64,000 nucleotides of DNA, from positions 661,001-725,000 of the forward strand of contig NZ_JAYKZX010000001.1 of assembly GCF_035989265.1 (NCBI RefSeq). Reading direction: 5' to 3'. The notes below the pieces were generated by a model. That model did no database searches. It was not told the origin of the DNA and was given only the letters and a program-made list of their open reading frames with translations. The position numbers and the translations under genes were made by a program. This DNA comes from Sphingobium sp. HWE2-09. GTDB lineage: Bacteria; Pseudomonadota; Alphaproteobacteria; Sphingomonadales; Sphingomonadaceae. Positions 35,455-44,619 of this stretch are shown here, piece after piece. Position 1 is the stretch's first letter. Every line of letters begins with the position of its first letter.

Positions 35455-36216
35455 TCAGAGGCAATGCCCGTCGGCCAAACCGGCGTCGATCAGGACCGTC
35501 TGCCCCGTCATTGACGTCGATGTCACGAATGTCAGAACCTGTGCGGCGATATCCTGCGGTTGGGTCGCATGGCCAAGCAGCGAGCGCTTGCCCGCCGCCT
35601 CCTGCGTCGCTGGATCGACCGCACGGTTCGACATCCCGGTGTTCATGACGAACCCGGACGCGATGCAATTGACGCTCACTTCGGGCGCCATAGCAACCGC
35701 CAGGCACCGCGTAAGGTGATTGAGTCCAGCCTTGCTCGCCGAATAGGCGATGCTGCTGCCAATCGGGTGCAGTCCGCCCACGGATGATATGTTGACGACA
35801 TGTCCGCCCCCGCCTGCCTTGAGCAGGGCGGCGCAGGCCCGAACCAGCAAGAACGGCCCGCGAAAATTTGTTTCCGAGATGCGATCCCAAATCTCCAGCG
35901 TCAGGGCATCCAGGTCGTCAAAGGGAATTCTGATGTTCCAGGCGGCGTTGTTCACCAATATGTCGAGCCGACCGTGGTTCTGCTCGATGGCGCGCGCGCA
36001 GTGCGTAATGGCCTCGGGCGAACGCTGATCGAGCTCCATCATGTATATCTTCCCGCCCGCCGCAGCGATGGCGCTGACCGTTGCCTCAGCCTGGGCGCCA
36101 GCCTCGATGTCGGCAATGACCACCGTTGCGCCAGCCTCGCACAACTGTCGCGCTATGACGCTGCCTATACCCCCGGCTCCGCCCGTCACTAGAGCAACCT
36201 TGTCATTGAGTTTCAT
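35455..36216 (-). CDS. Short-chain dehydrogenase/reductase
   Basis: 253 residues from the ATG at 36216 (GGAAAG just upstream); the frame to 36267 is not preferred. TGGAGGIG is at residues 11-18, NNAAW near 89-93, and the catalytic Ser144/145, Tyr158 and Lys162 (YSASK) are intact. It is a classical NAD(P)-dependent SDR. It is the first gene of a minus-strand group (SDR, dienelactone hydrolase, SDR, monooxygenase), and the GntR-type regulator is divergently oriented beyond a 780-base gap. Confidence 0.87.
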   Translation of the reverse strand: MKLNDKVALVTGGAGGIGSVIARQLCEAGATVVIADIEAGAQAEATVSAIAAAGGKIYMMELDQRSPEAITHCARAIEQNHGRLDILVNNAAWNIRIPFDDLDALTLEIWDRISETNFRGPFLLVRACAALLKAGGGGHVVNISSVGGLHPIGSSIAYSASKAGLNHLTRCLAVAMAPEVSVNCIASGFVMNTGMSNRAVDPATQEAAGKRSLLGHATQPQDIAAQVLTFVTSTSMTGQTVLIDAGLADGHCL

Positions 36217-36998
36217 GAGCTTTCCATAAGTTAATGAGCACCAGCCGGATCCAATGGACTTCCGCATTCAGATTCCTGCCAGAGCCAGTCCTAAATTCGG
36301 CAATCTATACCATCGAGTTGATGACGTTCATTCGGCTCTCCACCGACCGGTTAAGCAAGTGACTTCTTCGCATCGCCCCTCGCTCCATCTCGACTTCAGT
36401 TGAGGGGCCATTCAAAGCTCGCCGCCCCCCAAAAAAACCTAACCGTAGCACCGTATCTGAGCGGCGAACCATAGCCAGACTGCAACGATTTGGTGAACGC
36501 TTCGGAATGGGGCCGCGCGGTGTTGACAATGACGGCATAAGCTTCGTTCACAAGTAGCATACGCATTAGAGCCCTTCTTCTTTTTACATTTCTAGCCCAA
36601 TATGCTAATTGGTGTCAACCAAACACTGCTCAGATGCGCATCCATTATGCCGCCGATGGCTTCAAATTCGGTGCATTGGTAGAGTATGATTGATGCGCCT
36701 TCACGAAAGGTAGCATTGTCAGGTTACACCCGTTTTTTAGATGGCGCCTCCCACCAGCGCTCTGGAACCTAAGCTGCTCGAGCGCCACGCCGTTCGAAAG
36801 CATCCTCAGCCAGCAAGTCGCGGGTAACTTAGAGAGGGGCGATTTGCCCGAGCCGCAGATCAATCGTGCATCTGGACAGCGCACAAATCATGCAACACAC
36901 CGGATGAGAAAGCGGGTGTCGCTTCGTAGATACGCCCGGCAGCCCTATGCGGATGCGGTTGTCCCGGATGCGGCAATAGCTTATGTCGGTTTTTTAAA
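36217..36998. promoter_or_regulatory. Divergent intergenic region, SDR group / GntR regulator
   Basis: About 780 bases between oppositely oriented genes, expected to hold their promoters. It contains several short frames without family resemblance, including one of about 52 codons from an ATG near 36570 on the minus strand. No clear operator palindrome, riboswitch or RNA gene was recognised. Confidence 0.35.
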
Positions 36999-37730
36999 GT
37001 GGCTGATTGGTTAAAGAAAATGACAGCGGTGCGGTCCCAACCGGGAGCAAAAAGAGGACGCGATGAGCTTAATTCCGATATAGAAAAGGTAAAATCGTAT
37101 ATCCGGCTGGCGCGCGAACGTGGTGAAGCCCGCCTCCCGCCAGAGCGAGATTTTGCTGAGCAGATCGGATTGACTCGTAGCCAGCTACGTAGCGTACTAA
37201 GACGGCTGGCTGAAGAAGGTTCGATTTGGCGAGTGGTCGGCAGCGGAACTTATTTCGGCATGAAACCGCTTGTTGGAGGCAGTGCGAGCCGCACCAATGA
37301 TTTGGCCGAGCTGACAAATCCCCGTGAGGTGATGGAGGCCCGATTGGTTCTCGAGCCGGTTCTTGCGCGATTTGCGGCAACGCGCGCCCGCCGCGAAAAT
37401 ATGGACGAGATTGAGCTGTGCATGGAGCGGATGCGCAATAGTCAACATCAGTCCGACTGGGCGTTCTGGGATCGCCGCCTTCATCACGCGATTGGACGTG
37501 CGGCAAACAGCATGCTGCTTCTGGCGCTCCTCGAATCAGTGCAGATGAATATGAACCGAGGTATATGGGGCGAGTTGAACGATCAATTGCACCAGAAGCG
37601 CAGCACGGCAACATCCATGGCTGACCACGAAGCAGTCGTCGATAATATCCGAAACCGGAATCCAGAAGGTGCATTCCGCGCGATGGAATCACATCTTCTA
37701 AGAGTTCAAGATACGTATTTCAATTCTTGA
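36999..37730 (+). CDS. GntR-family transcriptional regulator (FadR/FCD type)
   Basis: 243 residues from the GTG at 36999; an ATG at 37020 is also possible. The winged helix-turn-helix RLPPERDFAEQIGLTRSQLRSVLRRLAEEGSIWRVVGSGTYF is at residues 45-86, followed by a helical FCD domain (NPREVMEARLVLEPVLARFAA ... FHxAIG-like DRRLHHAIGRAANS). This group senses organic acids or acyl ligands and usually represses nearby catabolic genes. It is divergent from the SDR/dienelactone hydrolase/monooxygenase group, so that group is its likely target. Confidence 0.87.
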   Translation: MADWLKKMTAVRSQPGAKRGRDELNSDIEKVKSYIRLARERGEARLPPERDFAEQIGLTRSQLRSVLRRLAEEGSIWRVVGSGTYFGMKPLVGGSASRTNDLAELTNPREVMEARLVLEPVLARFAATRARRENMDEIELCMERMRNSQHQSDWAFWDRRLHHAIGRAANSMLLLALLESVQMNMNRGIWGELNDQLHQKRSTATSMADHEAVVDNIRNRNPEGAFRAMESHLLRVQDTYFNS

Positions 37731-37809
37731 TATTATAAACTCGCTACCGATGCCACGAGCTGCAAAGCCTTTCTGTATGACAATCACGATCGCTAGACTT
37801 CAGCGATGA

Positions 37810-38223
37810 TCAGATCATGTCATTACCGTTTACCGAGTGAGACGGAATTTTCTGATAGGCGTCCCAGTGCTCGACCAGCTTACCATCCTCGACACGCCAC
37901 ACATCGAAGAAAACGTGACGCATTGACTGAGGATCAGCCGGAGCGGGCTCGTCCGGCCAGTGGAAGCCAGTCGTTTCGGACTGCGACCACACCAGATCGC
38001 CATCCGCACCCATCTTGTGGCGGACCCACGAAAACCCATCGCACAGCGACGCAATGCGTGCGAACTCGAGATACCCCTCCTTGCCATTAGCAAGGCGAGG
38101 ATTATGCTGCCGGTAATCGGTGGGATGGCAGTATTTGTCGAAGGCCACTTCCGGTCCCAGACCACTAAGGGTTTCGTCGAGGAAATCAGATACCAATTTC
38201 TTGTTCTTCTCGCTCTCGGTCAT
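37810..38223 (-). CDS. SnoaL/NTF2-like protein
   Basis: 137 residues from the ATG at 38223; the frame continues upstream to 38262. The pattern LVSDFLDETLSGLGPEVAFDKYCHPTDYRQHNP and VFFDVWRVEDGKLVEHWDAYQ fits SnoaL-like polyketide-cyclase / NTF2-fold proteins. The HWD near the C terminus is the usual acidic position. Members isomerise or hydrolyse small polyketide or steroid-like ligands, but many have no known function. It is convergent with the GntR gene. No partner is certain. Confidence 0.75.
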   Translation of the reverse strand: MTESEKNKKLVSDFLDETLSGLGPEVAFDKYCHPTDYRQHNPRLANGKEGYLEFARIASLCDGFSWVRHKMGADGDLVWSQSETTGFHWPDEPAPADPQSMRHVFFDVWRVEDGKLVEHWDAYQKIPSHSVNGNDMI

Positions 38224-38420
38224 GCCATCGTTCCTTTCCGTTGCGGCGGAGTGTCTCAGCATGTCACTGCCGCAACGTTTAAGATTGTCATCTCATATCA
38301 GTTCGACTTTGTACCGAGTATTTGCGCATCATAATGTCCCCTATACAGGGACACGGTCCGAATAAGGTTTTAGCGTTGATCTCCCCCGTCCGATTGACGG
38401 AAATGATATGGCACATCGGG

Positions 38421-39041
38421 TTAGACATCCGGTCGATCAAGCCTGAACAGCTGGCCCGCATCAATCTCGAAATAGTCGGCAGGGCCACCACCGCGCAGGA
38501 TCGGACGCGCTCGCGTGGTCTGATATACGCCGTCTTCGATCATTGTCCGGTCAATATGAATCGCTACCGCTTCACCCAGCACCAACCATGCCGGCACCGC
38601 CGCATCGCCCCGGTTCTTGAGCTGCACGATCTGGGTGACGACGCACTCGAATTGCACGGGGCTTGCCGCAACGCGGAACGGGCGCACATTGGCCGCAGGC
38701 AGGGTCTCCAGCCCCGTCAGTTCGAACTCGTCCACATCCGCCTGCACCATGGCTGCGGACGCATTGACCGCTTCGGCAAGATTTCGCGTCGCCAGGTTCC
38801 AGACGAACTCGCCTGTCTCGCGCGCATTGATGAGGGAATCCTTTTCGCCAAGCGAACAGAAGCCGACGATCGCCGGCTTGTAGCTGAACAGATTGAAAAA
38901 GCTGTAGGGAGCCAGATTGCGCACCCCTTCGCGTGAGACCGTGCTGATCCATCCGATCGGTCGCGGGGCGACGATAGCGTTGAGCGGATCGTGGCGCAGG
39001 CCATGGCCCTTCGTCGGCTCATAAAAATGCCAGTCAGTCAT
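38421..39041 (-). CDS. Flavin reductase-like FMN-binding protein
   Basis: 206 residues. The N-terminal block PLNAIVAPRPIGWISTVSREGVRNLAPYSFFNLFSYKPAIVGFCS is the FMN-binding split-barrel signature of the flavin reductase (DIM6/NTAB) family. It probably reduces FMN or FAD with NAD(P)H, or acts as a small flavoprotein oxidoreductase. It may supply reduced flavin to a monooxygenase, though the two monooxygenases here are self-sufficient group A types. The order FMN protein, GST, NmrA-like on one strand suggests a short operon. Confidence 0.85.
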   Translation of the reverse strand: MTDWHFYEPTKGHGLRHDPLNAIVAPRPIGWISTVSREGVRNLAPYSFFNLFSYKPAIVGFCSLGEKDSLINARETGEFVWNLATRNLAEAVNASAAMVQADVDEFELTGLETLPAANVRPFRVAASPVQFECVVTQIVQLKNRGDAAVPAWLVLGEAVAIHIDRTMIEDGVYQTTRARPILRGGGPADYFEIDAGQLFRLDRPDV

Positions 39042-39115
39042 ACCCGTCCTTTGGAAAAGGGGCGCAGACCGCTTTCAGAAACGGACGGTCAACATGCGAA
39101 GGCACCGGGCGCGCC

Positions 39116-39784
39116 TTATGAGTCGCGCCAGTGCGGAGGATAGGCTTCGTCATAGCCGGGCATCGCCTCCATGCGCGCCACCCAAGCACGGAGCGCCGGC
39201 AGTTGCGCGTCGAGCGCGTCCAGGCCAATCCCCAAGCCGATTGCGTCCGGCCGAGCCGCCACACGTCGGAGCAGTTGAATGTTCGGCAGAGCGACAATGT
39301 CTGCTGCGGTAATATCGTCGCCTGCCAGATAGGGCGCGCAGGACAAGGCGAGATCCATCCAGCCCAGCGTGTCGACGACCCGGACCGCAGACGCGCGCAC
39401 CCCCTCGGGATTATCCCCGCCATTGCCCCGCAACAACGGGCGCACGATCTCAGTTTCGATGAGATCGCGCGCGTAATTCTCGAACTCCCATATGCGGTGC
39501 CATATCCGGCCATGCGCGTCGGCCGTTTGGCCGAACAGCGGGATGGCGGGATGCGCAGTGTCCAGAAATGCCAGGATAGCGACGGATTCGCAGATGACGA
39601 TGTCGCCGGTCTTCAGAACCGGCACCTTGCCACGCGGGTTGAGTGCGAGGAATTCGGGCGACCGGTTCTCCTGCCTGCCTGAATCGAGGCGGCGGGAAAC
39701 ATAGGGCACTCCCCGATATTCGAGCGCGAGCAGCACGCGCCAGGCATAGGGACTGCCGCTGATCCAGTAGAGTTCATGTTCCAC
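39116..39784 (-). CDS. Glutathione S-transferase-like protein
   Basis: 222 residues. The thioredoxin-fold half has SPYAWRVLLALEYRGVPY (a serine near the N terminus), then NPRGKVPVLKTGDIVICESVAIL with the cis-Pro and the ESxAI glutathione site. The C-terminal half is all-helical. It probably conjugates or removes glutathione from a small electrophile, or acts as an isomerase. The class is not one of the best-known ones. It lies 74 nt before the flavin-reductase-like gene. Confidence 0.83.
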   Translation of the reverse strand: MEHELYWISGSPYAWRVLLALEYRGVPYVSRRLDSGRQENRSPEFLALNPRGKVPVLKTGDIVICESVAILAFLDTAHPAIPLFGQTADAHGRIWHRIWEFENYARDLIETEIVRPLLRGNGGDNPEGVRASAVRVVDTLGWMDLALSCAPYLAGDDITAADIVALPNIQLLRRVAARPDAIGLGIGLDALDAQLPALRAWVARMEAMPGYDEAYPPHWRDS

Positions 39785-39841
39785 TTCGTTTCCCCTTCAT
39801 ATGGTAACGGATACGGTCAATCGCCGCTACGCCGCTCGCCG

Positions 39842-40717
39842 CTATCGGAATTGCGCGATATTCTCGCGCAGCCAAGCGCCGACGGATCGCGGCGCCGCCC
39901 CGGTCAGGTCCGCGACGGTGGCGGTGGTTTCAGCCAATACCGAATCCCGGAACAGGTGATCGATGCCAAGCAGCACGTCGGCAACCAGATCGGAGAGACC
40001 AGATCGAATGAGAACGGCGCGATGCTCGTCAGGGGATCGGTGGCGATAGGTGACGGGCCTGCCCAACAGGCGAGACAGTTCGTCCGCCACTTCGGCCATG
40101 CTGACCGCCGCCGACCCGGTAAGATGCCACGCCCGCTGGACATGAAGATGCGCCGCGTCGAGCAGCGCGACCCGTGCCACATCGGCCACGTCGCGGCTGT
40201 CGATCAGGTTGACCCGGCCCTCGCCTGCCGCGCCGCCCCAGCTATCGCGCGCGACCGGTGCGCCGGCGCGGGCCAATATTTCCATGAACGAGGATGGGCG
40301 CAGCAATGTGTAGCCGATGCCGCATCCAGCCAGATGCGCCTCGATCGCCATGTGCCAGTCGAAAGGATGCAGCGCTGAGGCTGGGCCCATCACCGACAGC
40401 TTCACGATATGCTGGACCCCCGCGCTGCACGCCGCATCGATCAGCGCGATTTCGTGCGCCACCTGATCCGTCGATGTGCCATGTGCGAGGAACAGGCGAT
40501 CGGCGCCACGCAGCGCGGCGGCGAGCGATGAAGGGTTCGCGAAATCAATCCTCGAAGTCAGTACCTCAACGGGTAGGCTTGCGGTTTCAGGCTCCCGCGA
40601 CAGCGCGACCAGATCGACCGGGTCGTCGATCAGGCGGCTGACAAGAGCCTTACCCACGCGCCCGGTCGCGCCAGCGATGGCAATGCGTGGGCGGTGGGCT
40701 ACGCTATTGTCGGACAT
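39842..40717 (-). CDS. NmrA-like NAD(P)H-binding protein
   Basis: 291 residues. The Rossmann start IAGATGRVGKALVSRL and later SALHPFDWHMAIEAHLAGCGIGYTLLRPSSFME are typical of the NmrA-like atypical SDR family, which includes NAD(P)H sensors and quinone reductases such as QorB. The YxxxK pair is absent, as usual in this family. It is upstream of the GST gene, 57 nt away. Function is not known beyond nucleotide binding. Confidence 0.83.
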   Translation of the reverse strand: MSDNSVAHRPRIAIAGATGRVGKALVSRLIDDPVDLVALSREPETASLPVEVLTSRIDFANPSSLAAALRGADRLFLAHGTSTDQVAHEIALIDAACSAGVQHIVKLSVMGPASALHPFDWHMAIEAHLAGCGIGYTLLRPSSFMEILARAGAPVARDSWGGAAGEGRVNLIDSRDVADVARVALLDAAHLHVQRAWHLTGSAAVSMAEVADELSRLLGRPVTYRHRSPDEHRAVLIRSGLSDLVADVLLGIDHLFRDSVLAETTATVADLTGAAPRSVGAWLRENIAQFR

Positions 40718-40774
40718 GGCCGATCCTCCTCAACTGGTTCTCATCGTTATTCGCGGGGGATCACGCAATATCCG

Positions 40775-41236
40775 CTAATCCAGCGGCAATTGGGTCGCCA
40801 CGACCGCCGCCATGATCTTCCGCATCTGCTGAGCATTCTCCGTGCCGAAGTTGGCTTCGAACACCCCCTGCGCTTTCTCCCACGCGGCGTAGCCATCGCG
40901 TACGCGCCGCATCCCCTCTTCGGTCACGGTCACGGTTCGCGACCTGCGATCGTGCGGATCGGGCGCGATGCGCAGAAGGCCATCGCGCTCGAGCGGTTTG
41001 ACGAGATGCCCCACTGTCGTCCGATCCATCACCATCGCCTCCGCCAGCCGGCCAACCGGCATCGGACCCTGTCGCGAAAGAAAGAGCAAAGTTGTGTATT
41101 GCGTGCCGCGCAGGCCCGTGCCGGCTAGCGCGGCATCGTAGAAGCGCGTCATGTGCCGCGCCGCCTGCCGGATCGCGGTAGAGTTGCAGCGCGTTTCCCC
41201 AGTCTGAGGATAGGTCACGTCATCGAATTGCGGCAT
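40775..41236 (-). CDS. MarR-family transcriptional regulator
   Basis: 153 residues. The winged helix LAEAMVMDRTTVGHLVKPLERDGLLRIAPDPHDRRSRTVTVTEEG is at about 65-109, the standard MarR DNA-binding domain with the DxRS wing. It sits upstream of the NmrA/GST/flavin-reductase genes on the same strand, so it may be the local regulator, probably sensing a phenolic or other aromatic ligand. Its ligand is not known. Confidence 0.9.
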   Translation of the reverse strand: MPQFDDVTYPQTGETRCNSTAIRQAARHMTRFYDAALAGTGLRGTQYTTLLFLSRQGPMPVGRLAEAMVMDRTTVGHLVKPLERDGLLRIAPDPHDRRSRTVTVTEEGMRRVRDGYAAWEKAQGVFEANFGTENAQQMRKIMAAVVATQLPLD

Positions 41237-41375
41237 CAGTCCGTCCAGTAAAGAGACATGCCGATATTGTAGCGATGACCATGGCTGTCAATTTCACCGG
41301 CTGGTCCTCGGCAGGAGGCGGAGGACAAATGCGCCCGCAATCGCGCAGGCTCTTTATCTTGCGCGCCAGCCATCC

Positions 41376-41792
41376 TTACCCCTTTGACACCCACGGCATG
41401 GAAAGGTCGATATCGGTGACGAGCTTGCCGCCGCCAAAGCTCATATTCTCGAGTGCAATGGGATACATCAACAGACTGATATCATCCTGTTCGACACCCG
41501 CGCGCTCCACCGCGTAGCGAGTGACCAGTTCGGCAAGCCTGCGCTTCTGCTCGATTGTTCTGCTATCGCCGAAGGTCACCGTTACGATCAAGGCCCGATC
41601 GGATCTCTGATGCGCAGGGAATGTCGGGTGGATGAAAAGCTCATCTTCGCGGTGCTCGCTGATGACGACGAAGCGATCGTCCATGGGCGTCTCCATCGCT
41701 TCATGAAGCGCGAGGTTCAAAGCGTCAACCAGGCCCCTTTTTTCTTCGCTGGAAAACTTGCCGGCGGGAATATGGGCATGAAATATAGGCAT
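41376..41792 (-). CDS. 4-oxalocrotonate tautomerase-like protein
   Basis: 138 residues starting MPIFHAHIPAGK, with Pro2 as the likely catalytic base of the tautomerase superfamily. KRGLVDALNLALHEAMETPMDDRFVVISEH and DSRTIEQKRRLAELVTRYA are the two betaalphabeta units of a double-length member (cis-CaaD / tautomerase_3-like). It tautomerises an enol/keto intermediate or hydrates a small unsaturated acid. It lies upstream of the MarR regulator and before an SDR gene on the same strand. Confidence 0.83.
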   Translation of the reverse strand: MPIFHAHIPAGKFSSEEKRGLVDALNLALHEAMETPMDDRFVVISEHREDELFIHPTFPAHQRSDRALIVTVTFGDSRTIEQKRRLAELVTRYAVERAGVEQDDISLLMYPIALENMSFGGGKLVTDIDLSMPWVSKG

Positions 41793-41842
41793 GGCATGAT
41801 CCTTTTCTGATGATTGGGATGGTTCTACTAGGATGGCCGCGA

Positions 41843-42616
41843 TCAGGCGATCGATCGACCACCATCGATCAGGATGACCTGTCCGGAAATATAGGCCCCG
41901 GCCGGAGAGGCCAGGAGTATGGCGGGGCCGACAATGTCGTCGGGATCGGCAAGCCTTTTTACCGGGACCCTGTCGATCATCTTCTGCGCGAGCGCCTCGT
42001 TGCTCCAGATGTCCCGCGCGAACTCCGTGCGAACGAACGCCGGCGCGATGGCATTAGCTCTTACATTGAACTCGCCGAATTCGGCTGCGACACTGCGGAT
42101 AAAGCTGTTGAGCGCAGCCTTGGTGACGCCGTAGCCCGCCAGACCGGCGCTGGCTCTCTCCGACGCGATGCTCGACATCAGGATGATGCTCCCGTCGCGC
42201 TGGGCGACCATCGCTGGAAGGAGTTGCCGCACGATCGAGTAGGTGTTCACAACTGTCGTCAACAGCAGGCGGTCGAGCGTTTCGGGCGGCTGGCTGAGAA
42301 TGGGGCCAATTGGCGGCACCTCGGCGGCCAGGCAGAAGAGGATATCGACCCTGCCGAATGCGCCGGTCGCCCGTTCACCGAAGCTTTCGACATCGTTACG
42401 GTCGGTGATATCGCACTTCACTCCCTTCGCGACAAAGCCCTCCTGCAACAGCGACCGGGCGGTAGCGTCGGTTTCGTCCTGAAGGTGACTGGACACAATC
42501 ACGCTGCACCCGCACTGGGCAAGGCCCCGTGCGATCGCCAACCCCATACCGGATGTCGAGCCGGTGAGAACGGCCACCTTTCCCGACAGATCAAAGCCTT
42601 TATATATTGAAGTCAT
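41843..42616 (-). CDS. Short-chain dehydrogenase/reductase
   Basis: 257 residues. The cofactor loop is TGSTSGMG (residues 18-25), the catalytic Ser149, Tyr162 and Lys166 (YGVTK) are present, and the C terminus VILIDGGRSI is typical. The NNAG position is replaced by CLAAE, a common variation. Probably a dehydrogenase for an alcohol or hydroxyacyl-CoA. It lies 51 nt after the tautomerase gene in transcription order reversed, so the two are probably in one operon. Confidence 0.86.
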   Translation of the reverse strand: MTSIYKGFDLSGKVAVLTGSTSGMGLAIARGLAQCGCSVIVSSHLQDETDATARSLLQEGFVAKGVKCDITDRNDVESFGERATGAFGRVDILFCLAAEVPPIGPILSQPPETLDRLLLTTVVNTYSIVRQLLPAMVAQRDGSIILMSSIASERASAGLAGYGVTKAALNSFIRSVAAEFGEFNVRANAIAPAFVRTEFARDIWSNEALAQKMIDRVPVKRLADPDDIVGPAILLASPAGAYISGQVILIDGGRSIA

Positions 42617-42753
42617 ACTCGCTGCCTTTGTGTTACGTTACGGGCGAAGTTGTCTGAAACGCACGCTGCGCGATCCAACCGACCGTTGACGGGGGCGGTG
42701 CCGTGATCGGTTCGTCGCCCGGGCTGGCAGGAAGCCACATCGCAACCCCGATT

Positions 42754-43647
42754 TCAGGCGAGATGCTCGCGAAACCAGGCCAGCGCGGCTGACGAAGCGC
42801 GGGGAAATTCCGAGACATAGGGGTCGAAATGACCGCCCGGGATTAGCGTCAGCTTCTTGGGTTCGAGCGCGCGCTCGTAGGCCACCAGCGCCAGATCGGT
42901 GACGGTGACCCGGTCCTCTGCCGCGACGATCATCAGCAGTGGGGTCGGCGACACGCGCGCGATCCAAGCTCCCGGTTCGTACATCCGGGCCGCCCGCGTC
43001 GACCGCACCGTCACTTCGTTGTCCCAGATGCCTTCGGGAATAGGCTGGAGATAGAAGTCGATCGCCTCGCGTGAACGATAGGATGCGGGCACGGCAGGAT
43101 CATCGCTGACGATCGTCTGGCGACGGGGAGCCTCGCCGGCGGCCTGCGCGCGCTCGTCCTCGTCAAAAGACCGCTCTAACAGAGGAACATTCTCGGGGGC
43201 TATGCGGCGAAGACCCTGCTCATAGCCGCTGATCGTCGGCACCTGGGCGACGATGCAGCGCAGTCGGCGGTCGGTCGCGCCGAGCACGATCGCATGGCCG
43301 CCGGCATAGCTCGTTCCCCATAGGCCGATCCGCCCGGCGTCGACGTCCTCCAGCGATTCCAGATAGGAGATCGCGCGGCGCCAGTCGGCGATCTGCCGCC
43401 AGGGATTGATGTCGCCTCTCGGCTCCCCACCACTCGCGCCGAAATTGCGGTGGTCGTGGACCAGCACGACGAAACCCGCCTCGGCAAAGGCCTGGGCGAA
43501 CGGCTCGATGCCATGCTCCTTTGTGCCGGCATAGCCGTGAGCCATGGTGATCGCGGGATGCGGCCCCGTCCCTTCCGGCCGGAACAGCCATGCGCCGAGC
43601 GCAATACCGCCATCGGCAGGGATCGTCACATCAATCTTCGAAACCAT
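42754..43647 (-). CDS. Alpha/beta hydrolase (CocE-like)
   Basis: 297 residues. The nucleophile elbow GTSYAGG places Ser113 in the GxSYxG form, the PAITMAHGYAGTKEHG segment forms the oxyanion region, an Asp sits in VAAEDRVTVTD, and His in PGGHFDPY. It resembles the hydrolase at 24334-25251 in length, in NFGESTG/NFGASGG loop and in the DP/NPW segment. A related esterase or C-C hydrolase activity is likely, with the substrate unknown. A 9-bp inverted repeat (43643-43690) overlaps its start. Confidence 0.83.
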   Translation of the reverse strand: MVSKIDVTIPADGGIALGAWLFRPEGTGPHPAITMAHGYAGTKEHGIEPFAQAFAEAGFVVLVHDHRNFGASGGEPRGDINPWRQIADWRRAISYLESLEDVDAGRIGLWGTSYAGGHAIVLGATDRRLRCIVAQVPTISGYEQGLRRIAPENVPLLERSFDEDERAQAAGEAPRRQTIVSDDPAVPASYRSREAIDFYLQPIPEGIWDNEVTVRSTRAARMYEPGAWIARVSPTPLLMIVAAEDRVTVTDLALVAYERALEPKKLTLIPGGHFDPYVSEFPRASSAALAWFREHLA

Positions 43648-43690
43648 ATATACGCTCCGTCTATATTACGGTATTATGCACATATATGGT
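43643..43690. promoter_or_regulatory. Inverted repeat at the start of the alpha/beta hydrolase gene
   Basis: ACCATATAT (43643-43651) and ATATATGGT (43682-43690) are perfect 9-bp arms, separated by 30 nt. The first arm includes the start codon of the hydrolase gene (CAT at 43645-43647). It could be a two-site operator or a control hairpin in the leader. No other copy was found in the window by eye. Confidence 0.35.
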
Positions 43691-43879
43691 ATCGATGGTC
43701 GGATATACAAACGCCGCGATCGACCGCTTTCAAGATTTCATTCGACCGAACTTCAGCGTACGACCACGCTAGAATGTGGATTCGCGCAATCAAATCCGTC
43801 TTGCTGCTACTGCCTCCTTGGCCACGCCTCAACTTCCTAATCGTGCCGAAAGGTGCTGAACAGCCGACGAATCAAGCCA

Positions 43880-44341
43880 TCATTGCAGCTTTTCGGGCTT
43901 GCGGCCCGCCTTGATGTTCGGCGGCCCCCAATAGGCATGGGTCGACGTGAACTTGCCGTTTGCATCGAACTTCATCACATCGAGCGTCTCGACCATCACG
44001 TCCTGCCCGTCGATCGTCATCCGCGCAATATAGGCAGCCGCACCATAGTCACCCGCTATGCGCACCTCGCCATCGAGACGCATCTCGATGAATCCGCCCA
44101 TCGCGTCGAACGATCCCTGGTAGAAATCGAACAAATCCTTCCCACGCCGCTCCTGGGACCCCACAGGATCGAGAAGATAGCCATCCGGCGCGAACAGTTC
44201 GACAATGCGCTGGGCATCCCCCTTCGACATCAGATCCCCATATTCCTTAAGCGCCCAGCGGATATGCTCCGGGCTGTTCTTCGCCGAAATGCTGCCGAAG
44301 AGCATCTTGAGCGGTGTCGGCAAGTTGGTAAGTTCCGTCAT
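43880..44341 (-). CDS. Ketosteroid-isomerase-fold protein with conserved catalytic residues
   Basis: 153 residues. The order LKEYGDLMSKGDAQRIVELFAPDGYLLDPVGS and METLDVMKFDANGK matches the known bacterial steroid delta-isomerase pattern. Tyr34, Asp58 and Asp121 sit where the oxyanion-hole Tyr, general base and second Asp of that enzyme are found. It may therefore shift a double bond in a ketosteroid or a similar beta,gamma-unsaturated ketone. Sequence identity is limited and some SnoaL proteins share the fold. The presence of MaoC/thiolase-like/DUF35 genes in the window makes a steroid-like substrate worth considering. Confidence 0.72.
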   Translation of the reverse strand: MTELTNLPTPLKMLFGSISAKNSPEHIRWALKEYGDLMSKGDAQRIVELFAPDGYLLDPVGSQERRGKDLFDFYQGSFDAMGGFIEMRLDGEVRIAGDYGAAAYIARMTIDGQDVMVETLDVMKFDANGKFTSTHAYWGPPNIKAGRKPEKLQ

Positions 44342-44619
44342 CCTCGTCTCCTAATTTATGATCCAGGCATCGCCATCGACAATCGGCCTCGCTCCTTATT
44401 TTGGCCTACTGCCGAATGTGTTAGGAACAGGCCGGCGACTGTGAAACCAACTGGAGCAGCGTGACATATCAGGTCCGTGCGGAGAGCGATTACCCGATAT
44501 TACCAGCATCTGGCTAAAAGCCGCCAATCTGTCTTCGTCTGGATCATGCAGAGCGAAGGAGGAAAGGCCGGACACGGGCACGCTGCGGATGAGGCCGTGC
44601 CTCTTTCGCGGTCATGACC

